64,000 nt of DNA, taken from Sediminicola sp035798135. Its GTDB lineage: Bacteria > Bacteroidota > Bacteroidia > Flavobacteriales > Flavobacteriaceae. The stretch is taken from the NCBI GenBank assembly GCA_035798135.1, contig JAPFBR010000002.1:186001-250000 (forward strand), given 5' to 3'. The notes under the pieces are model-generated. The model saw only the letters and a list, made by a program, of their open reading frames with translations, searched no databases and was not told where the DNA came from. A program made the translations under genes and the position numbers. Shown in pieces: positions 60,900-64,000 of this stretch (positions are counted from its first letter, which is position 1; the number at the start of each line of letters is the position of its first letter).

Positions 60900-61148
60900 A
60901 TGGAAGAGCGCTACGAGCAGTTAAAAGGTATCATTAAAATTTACCTACCAGAAGATGTTACTGTTGGGGAGATTACCCCAGAGAGTCATTTTATCAATGA
61001 ATTGAACATCAACTCCGCCAATTTGGTGGATATAGTGTTGGATGTGGAAGATGCCTTTAACATCGTCTTGGAAAATGAGGATATGGACCAAATGAAGACC
61101 GTACAGGATGCTTTGGCCATTATTGATACCAAGCTCAAAGCCACCTAA
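60900..61148 (+). CDS. Dedicated acyl carrier protein of the polyketide operon
   Basis: From the ATG at 60900 the product is 82 residues; the longer frame starts inside the ketosynthase gene. It has the acidic four-helix ACP pattern with the carrier serine Ser39 in LNINSANLVDIVLDVED, where Asn38 replaces the usual Asp of the DSL motif. Helix II is highly acidic as expected. It is the last gene of the operon and should carry the growing acyl chain that the type III synthase uses as starter. Confidence 0.88.
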   Translation: MEERYEQLKGIIKIYLPEDVTVGEITPESHFINELNINSANLVDIVLDVEDAFNIVLENEDMDQMKTVQDALAIIDTKLKAT

Positions 61149-61187
61149 GTTCTAAGGCTCATAGGGAAGGAATAGCTTCCTTTCTCT

Positions 61188-62129
61188 TTAGACCTCTTTT
61201 TTCACGAGCAACATGGATGCGGCTACGCCTCCGATAAGGGCTAGTGCTATGACACTCAGCGATAGCCATTCAGGGAATTCCACATGATGGGACAATAGCA
61301 TTTTAATGCCCACAAAGGCTAGGATAACTACAAGGCTGTAGTTGATATATCTGAATTTTTCCAACATTCTGGAAATTAAAAAGTACATAGATCTAAGTCC
61401 AAGGATGGCCATGATGTTGGAGCTGAAAACAATAAAGGGGTCTGCGGTAATGGCAAGGATGGCGGGAATACTGTCCAAAGCAAAGAGGATATCTGTCAGT
61501 TCTATGACAATAAGTGCCACAAACAGGGGCGTTGCAGCCCTAATTCCCATTTTTTTGATAAAAAAATCATGCCCGTTCAATTTGGTCGAGATGGGAAAAA
61601 TCTTTTTTATCTGTTTAAAAATAAAGGATTTACGGGGATCAAATTCTTCCTCATTGGATTTGAGCATTTTAAAGGCGGTGTACAATAAAAATACCCCAAA
61701 CACGTATATGATCCAATCGAATTTTGTGATCAGGGCCACCCCAAAGATGATCATAAGGGCCCTAAAGACAATGGCTCCAAGGATTCCCCAAAACAAAACT
61801 CGGTGTTGGTACAAAGGAGGAATACTAAAGGATGAAAATATCACGGCGATAACGAATACATTGTCCACACTAAGGGAAAGTTCTATCAAATACCCCGTAA
61901 TATATTTAATAACAGCCTTACTGGGGGTGAGGCCTGTTGGATTGGCAATATGGTTGCCGTCGAAGAGCCAGTAGATGACGGCACTGAAGGCTAACGCCAC
62001 AGTGACCCAAATGGCGGTCCATATAGCTGCTTCCTTGGATTTGATGACATGTTCATCTTTATGGAAAACACCTAGATCCAAAGCGAGGAACACCAAAATT
62101 AAAGCGATAAAAGCAATCCAGACCAACAT
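61188..62129 (-). CDS. TerC-family integral membrane protein
   Basis: This 313-residue protein has seven or more hydrophobic helices and the TerC signature: a first segment with FLALDLGVFHKDEHVIKSKEA, SLSVDNVFVIAVIFSSF, LFVALIVIELTDILFALDSIPAILAIT with acidic membrane residues, and FGVFLLYTAFKML. Family members export Mn2+ or relate to metal or tellurium resistance; recent work links them to metal loading of exported enzymes. It converges on the polyketide operon and has a -7 element upstream. Confidence 0.9.
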   Translation of the reverse strand: MLVWIAFIALILVFLALDLGVFHKDEHVIKSKEAAIWTAIWVTVALAFSAVIYWLFDGNHIANPTGLTPSKAVIKYITGYLIELSLSVDNVFVIAVIFSSFSIPPLYQHRVLFWGILGAIVFRALMIIFGVALITKFDWIIYVFGVFLLYTAFKMLKSNEEEFDPRKSFIFKQIKKIFPISTKLNGHDFFIKKMGIRAATPLFVALIVIELTDILFALDSIPAILAITADPFIVFSSNIMAILGLRSMYFLISRMLEKFRYINYSLVVILAFVGIKMLLSHHVEFPEWLSLSVIALALIGGVAASMLLVKKEV

Positions 62130-62147
62130 AGCAATTTTTTAAGACCA

Positions 62148-62155
62148 CAAAGCTA
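62148..62155 (-). promoter_or_regulatory. TAnnTTTG-type promoter element of the TerC gene
   Basis: On the minus strand this reads TAGCTTTG, 18 nt upstream of the TerC start. A TTG lies 21 nt further, slightly wider than standard. Confidence 0.45.
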
Positions 62156-62253
62156 ATCATCATTTGATATTATGGACAAAAAATCTAAAATAAATTGGTG
62201 TGGGCGGCAGCAGTGGAATTTATAGCCTAATAGGCCAGCCTATGTGCTATTTT

Positions 62254-62273
62254 CCTTTGGTTGGTACCAAAGG
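62254..62273. repeat. Perfect hairpin in the TerC-HPF intergenic region
   Basis: CCTTTGGT (62254-62261) and ACCAAAGG (62266-62273) form an 8-bp perfect stem around TGGT. It has no T run, so it is not a terminator, and it lies about 125 nt upstream of TerC. A protein-binding site or RNA structure is possible. Confidence 0.4.
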
Positions 62274-62297
62274 CATGGTACAGTATGGGCCATTAAA

Positions 62298-62327
62298 AAT
62301 GGGTCTGCAGTTGCCTACAGACCCATT
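62298..62327 (-). terminator. Terminator of the ribosome hibernation factor gene
   Basis: AATGGGTCTG (62298-62307) and CAGACCCATT (62318-62327) form a 10-bp perfect stem. On the minus strand a T run follows directly. It lies 84 nt past the stop of the hibernation factor gene. Confidence 0.82.
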
Positions 62328-62410
62328 CCTACTAAAAAATAATTGTTTTCTCCAGTACTTCTAAGGGGTTGACCCTTTTTTTATGGATAAGGGAATAAAG
62401 ATCCCTTTTA

Positions 62411-62713
62411 TTAATGTGCTTTAATCTTATCTTTTCGTTTTCTTAATTGTCGTTCCAATTCATCAACTGTTTTGGCAATGGAAGCTTCAAAACTACCGTG
62501 GCTCGACTCCGCAAAAAGGAGCGGTCCTGGGGAACTCAATTTCATGGCACAGATCATTCCGGTATCTGGGGAAGAGGTATTCTCGGTCTTAAAGAAAACA
62601 TCGGCTCGAATTATAAAATCATACTTGTCCAATAACTTGTCTACTTTCTTACCAGCAAAAATTTCCAAACGTTCGCTGGCTTTTACACCATCGTATTCAA
62701 AGTTTATATTCAT
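62411..62713 (-). CDS. hpf: Short ribosome hibernation promoting factor (HPF/RaiA)
   Basis: This 100-residue protein has the beta-alpha-beta-beta-beta-alpha pattern of short HPF: MNINFEYDGVKASERLEIFAGKKVDKLLDKYD, the central strand region with RADVFFKTEN, and the C-terminal helix FEASIAKTVDELERQLRKRKDKIKAH. It binds the ribosome decoding centre and promotes 100S dimers in resting cells. The C-terminal dimerisation domain of long HPF is absent. Control in stationary phase is likely, but no element was identified. Confidence 0.9.
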   Translation of the reverse strand: MNINFEYDGVKASERLEIFAGKKVDKLLDKYDFIIRADVFFKTENTSSPDTGMICAMKLSSPGPLLFAESSHGSFEASIAKTVDELERQLRKRKDKIKAH

Positions 62714-62908
62714 AATAATTATAATTTTCGGATTAAGGTAAAGAGGTAAAATAGAGAAAGCAAATATTTTTAATTAAGGTAAACATAAAATTTATGTTGG
62801 CAAAACGTTAAAGTCTGAATTTGTGATAATTATAAGATTTTGGGATGGATATAATGCCTAATTTTCTTGTTTTAAGAGTTCTCTCAACAAACCTTAAATC
62901 CTATAGAT

Positions 62909-63253
62909 ATGACAACAGATAGTTTTAAAGAGTTCCAGGAGGTCAGCGTATCGGATAAAAGTACTTGTGTGCTGTATTTGGAACGAAATAATAAGGATGT
63001 ACTACATTTAAACCATATGTTGGCTTGCTACAAATGCGAACCCAGAACCTACGAACGTTTTGAGCAGTTGGCGGAATTAAAGCGGCGATTGCAGAAACTT
63101 TGTAAATCGAATCTGAAGATTATTTCTTCTCTTCATAAAAGAAAGGGGAGCCAGATGATCGGATTGGATAGAATCCGTAAACAGTTCATGAAATTTAACG
63201 AACTCCAGAGGTTAGTGGAGGACTACAGGAATCCGGGTCTAATGATGGGCTAA
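62909..63253 (+). CDS. Hypothetical protein, small and basic
   Basis: This 114-residue protein is rich in Lys, Arg and Leu in its central helix (AELKRRLQKLCKSNLKIISS), with a cysteine pair in ACYKCEPRTYERF. No signal peptide or membrane segment is present. No family is recognised. It is the last convincing gene before the repeat-rich right end of the window and has no evident operon partner. Confidence 0.6.
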   Translation: MTTDSFKEFQEVSVSDKSTCVLYLERNNKDVLHLNHMLACYKCEPRTYERFEQLAELKRRLQKLCKSNLKIISSLHKRKGSQMIGLDRIRKQFMKFNELQRLVEDYRNPGLMMG

Positions 63254-63274
63254 CCTGTATTTCCATATATTCTA

Positions 63275-63663
63275 TTTTACATAATATAAATTATAGGACA
63301 AATATACACATAGCGTAAAACGGCGTATAGCTGGATTTTCGTATAGCTCCGCTATTTTGCATAATACCAGATATAGCACCTTTAGGTCTATATCGTCAGG
63401 TATTATGTAAAAGAAATTCTTGCTTCTAAAAGCAATCAGCCACTGGCTAATTTAATTTGTCAAGTACGAAAAGGCTGTTTTGTTGATTTCATTGGCGCTC
63501 ACTTTTAAATGTGGACTTCTAGTTTCAAAGCCTATGCAACAGCTGGCTCCTTCGCTAAAAAGGTCTACCAGACCATTTCTAAACGAACGGCCCTGTTTTA
63601 CCACCCCGAGGCTTCGGGGTTATAAGGCCAAGTTTATCATCGAGATTTTATTTTACATAATAT
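63275..63663. repeat. Four copies of the motif TTTTACATAATAY
   Basis: Copies are at 63275-63287 (plus), 63355-63367 (plus, with G for A), 63400-63412 (minus) and 63651-63663 (plus). The first and fourth are identical, 376 nt apart, as expected of a repeated unit boundary. Confidence 0.65.
63355..63412. repeat. 58-nt foldback with nested arms
   Basis: Nested arms pair around a TT loop: TTTTGCATAATACC with GGTATTATGTAAAA (one mismatch), GATATAG with CTATATC, and ACCT with AGGT. The outer arms are copies of the 13-nt repeat. A folded single strand of this kind is typical of recombination sites, small mobile elements or structured RNA, none of which can be chosen here. Confidence 0.7.
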
Positions 63664-63693
63664 CAAAATTGTATTCAAAAGGTAAAAGTTTAA

Positions 63694-63918
63694 TCGTATT
63701 TCACCTCTACTTTAAACGCTACTAAATATCACGCTTATTCATTAGAATTGACTACCTTATATAATCTTTTAAATAGAGACACTACTGTTCTAGTAAATGT
63801 CGTTGATGAATTGAATTTCCCCTTGGAAAATTTTCATATCAATTCTAAAAATTTGGAAGTACATCCTGAATTGCGTAAATGCGATATTTATTACCTATCT
63901 ATAAAGAAATCCGAATGA
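63694..63918 (+). pseudogene. Start-less open frame in the repeat-rich tract
   Basis: A 74-codon frame runs from just after a TAA to TGA with protein-like sequence (TTVLVNVVDELNFPLENFHI, then SKNLEVHPELRKCDIYYLSI). No ATG is present; TTG at 63748 could give 56 residues. It may be a small cassette-borne gene or a truncated remnant. No family is recognised. Confidence 0.3.
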
Positions 63919-64000
63919 TTAAATCAAAAGGAAAGCAGTCTATGCTTGTTTTTGGGTTGGATTATTTCCGCGTTGAGAAACCTACCATTAGATAGATTGG

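Larger units (their letters stand above)
63254..64000. other. Gene-poor, hairpin-rich tract at the right end of the window
   Basis: About 750 nt lack a convincing gene. They hold four copies of a 13-nt motif, a long foldback (63355-63412), further short hairpins (TTGCTT/AAGCAA at 63420-63435, GGTCT/AGACC at 63562-63574, ACCCCGA/TCGGGGT at 63603-63620) and a direct repeat CGTATAGCT (63324-63332 and 63340-63348). A start-less open frame lies at 63694-63918. The density of dyads is far above the rest of the window and suggests a cassette-like or mobile-element remnant. No integrase or transposase is visible. Confidence 0.55.

Noticed and set aside
55348..61148. A flexirubin or aryl-polyene pigment cluster
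   Set aside because: Those clusters lack a type III synthase and need several ketosynthases, acyl-AMP ligases and ammonia-lyase genes that are not present here.
61342..61974. A 210-codon open frame opposite the TerC gene
   Set aside because: Antisense to a clear membrane protein gene and of shadow composition.
62130..62297. A yybP-ykoY manganese riboswitch in front of TerC
   Set aside because: TerC genes often carry one, but the conserved core bases and paired stems were not found in this leader.
63355..63412. An integron attC recombination site
   Set aside because: The foldback has no GTTRRRY/RYYYAAC core, and no integrase is visible, so only a structured repeat is claimed.
63480..63725. 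An 81-codon open frame in the right-end tract
   Set aside because: It spans several hairpins and a copy of the 13-nt repeat and has no family resemblance.

Overview
The window reads as a stretch of chromosome from a marine-type member of the Flavobacteriaceae (Bacteroidota). The support is: a flavobacterial gene repertoire (a Smr-less MutS2, fused alpha/beta E1 dehydrogenases, OmpA-type lipoproteins, a DUF1835 protein, a short ribosome hibernation factor); almost no Shine-Dalgarno sequences; and repeated TAnnTTTG promoter elements, twice with TTG exactly 18 nt upstream, which is the Bacteroidota housekeeping promoter pattern. The genome is AT-rich and densely coding. I see no rRNA, tRNA, CRISPR array, insertion sequence or phage module.

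Layout. 1-2661: the 3' end of an M1-type aminopeptidase followed by two tandem patatin-like lipases. 2665-6112: minus-strand envelope and hydrolase genes (DUF7935-like, a degenerate OmpA-like protein, an exported M20 amidohydrolase, a DsrE-like protein). 6250-13215: housekeeping genes (UvrD-type helicase, Sua5, an OmpA lipoprotein, a family 2 glycosyltransferase, an HsdR-N-like protein, holA, DoxX). 13473-22491: a minus-strand run with a fused E1 dehydrogenase and a uvrA/LOG/outer-membrane-barrel cluster. 22492-24594: a DNA-repair corner with a TIGR03915 protein divergent from a LexA-like S24 repressor whose promoter is covered by palindromes. 24600-28906: ppnP, a 54-residue basic protein, a lipoprotein-type peptide deformylase, gamma-glutamyltransferase and an ACP phosphodiesterase. 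29003-42662: glmM, a lipid acyltransferase, a rhomboid protease, a beta-propeller lipoprotein, a TlpA-like lipoprotein, a GlcD-GlcF-type fusion, aroC and two tandem dicarboxylate symporters. 42724-53945: a DUF1704 metalloprotease-like protein, a DCC protein, mutS2/ung, a response regulator, a three-gene operon (DUF1835, nucleoside phosphorylase, cytosolic binding-protein-like), SUI1, a 2OG-Fe(II)-like oxygenase and a second fused E1. 54087-55273: a lipocalin-like lipoprotein and an OmpA lipoprotein. 55348-61148: a seven-gene biosynthetic operon. 61188-63253: TerC, HPF and a small unknown gene. 63254-64000: a gene-poor, hairpin-rich tract.

The most interesting unit is the 55348-61148 operon: an FAD-dependent oxidoreductase, a SAM methyltransferase, a type III polyketide synthase (Cys142/His276/Asn309), an enoyl-ACP-reductase-like SDR, a FabZ-like dehydratase, a FabF-like ketosynthase and a dedicated acyl carrier protein. 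Three of its junctions are 4-nt ATGA overlaps. The layout predicts that a private type II fatty-acid set loads a long acyl starter onto the type III PKS, whose aromatic or pyrone product is then methylated and oxidised. This would be a flavobacterial counterpart of the Streptomyces srs and Azotobacter ars alkylresorcinol systems, with a different starter supply. The product is not deducible from sequence.

Other points of note are the operator array and apparently leaderless transcript of the S24 repressor, the lipoprotein peptide deformylase, a protein pairing a zinc-site-less M1-like domain with an outer-membrane barrel, an 18-bp palindrome that forms two face-to-face promoters, and the foldback-rich right end.
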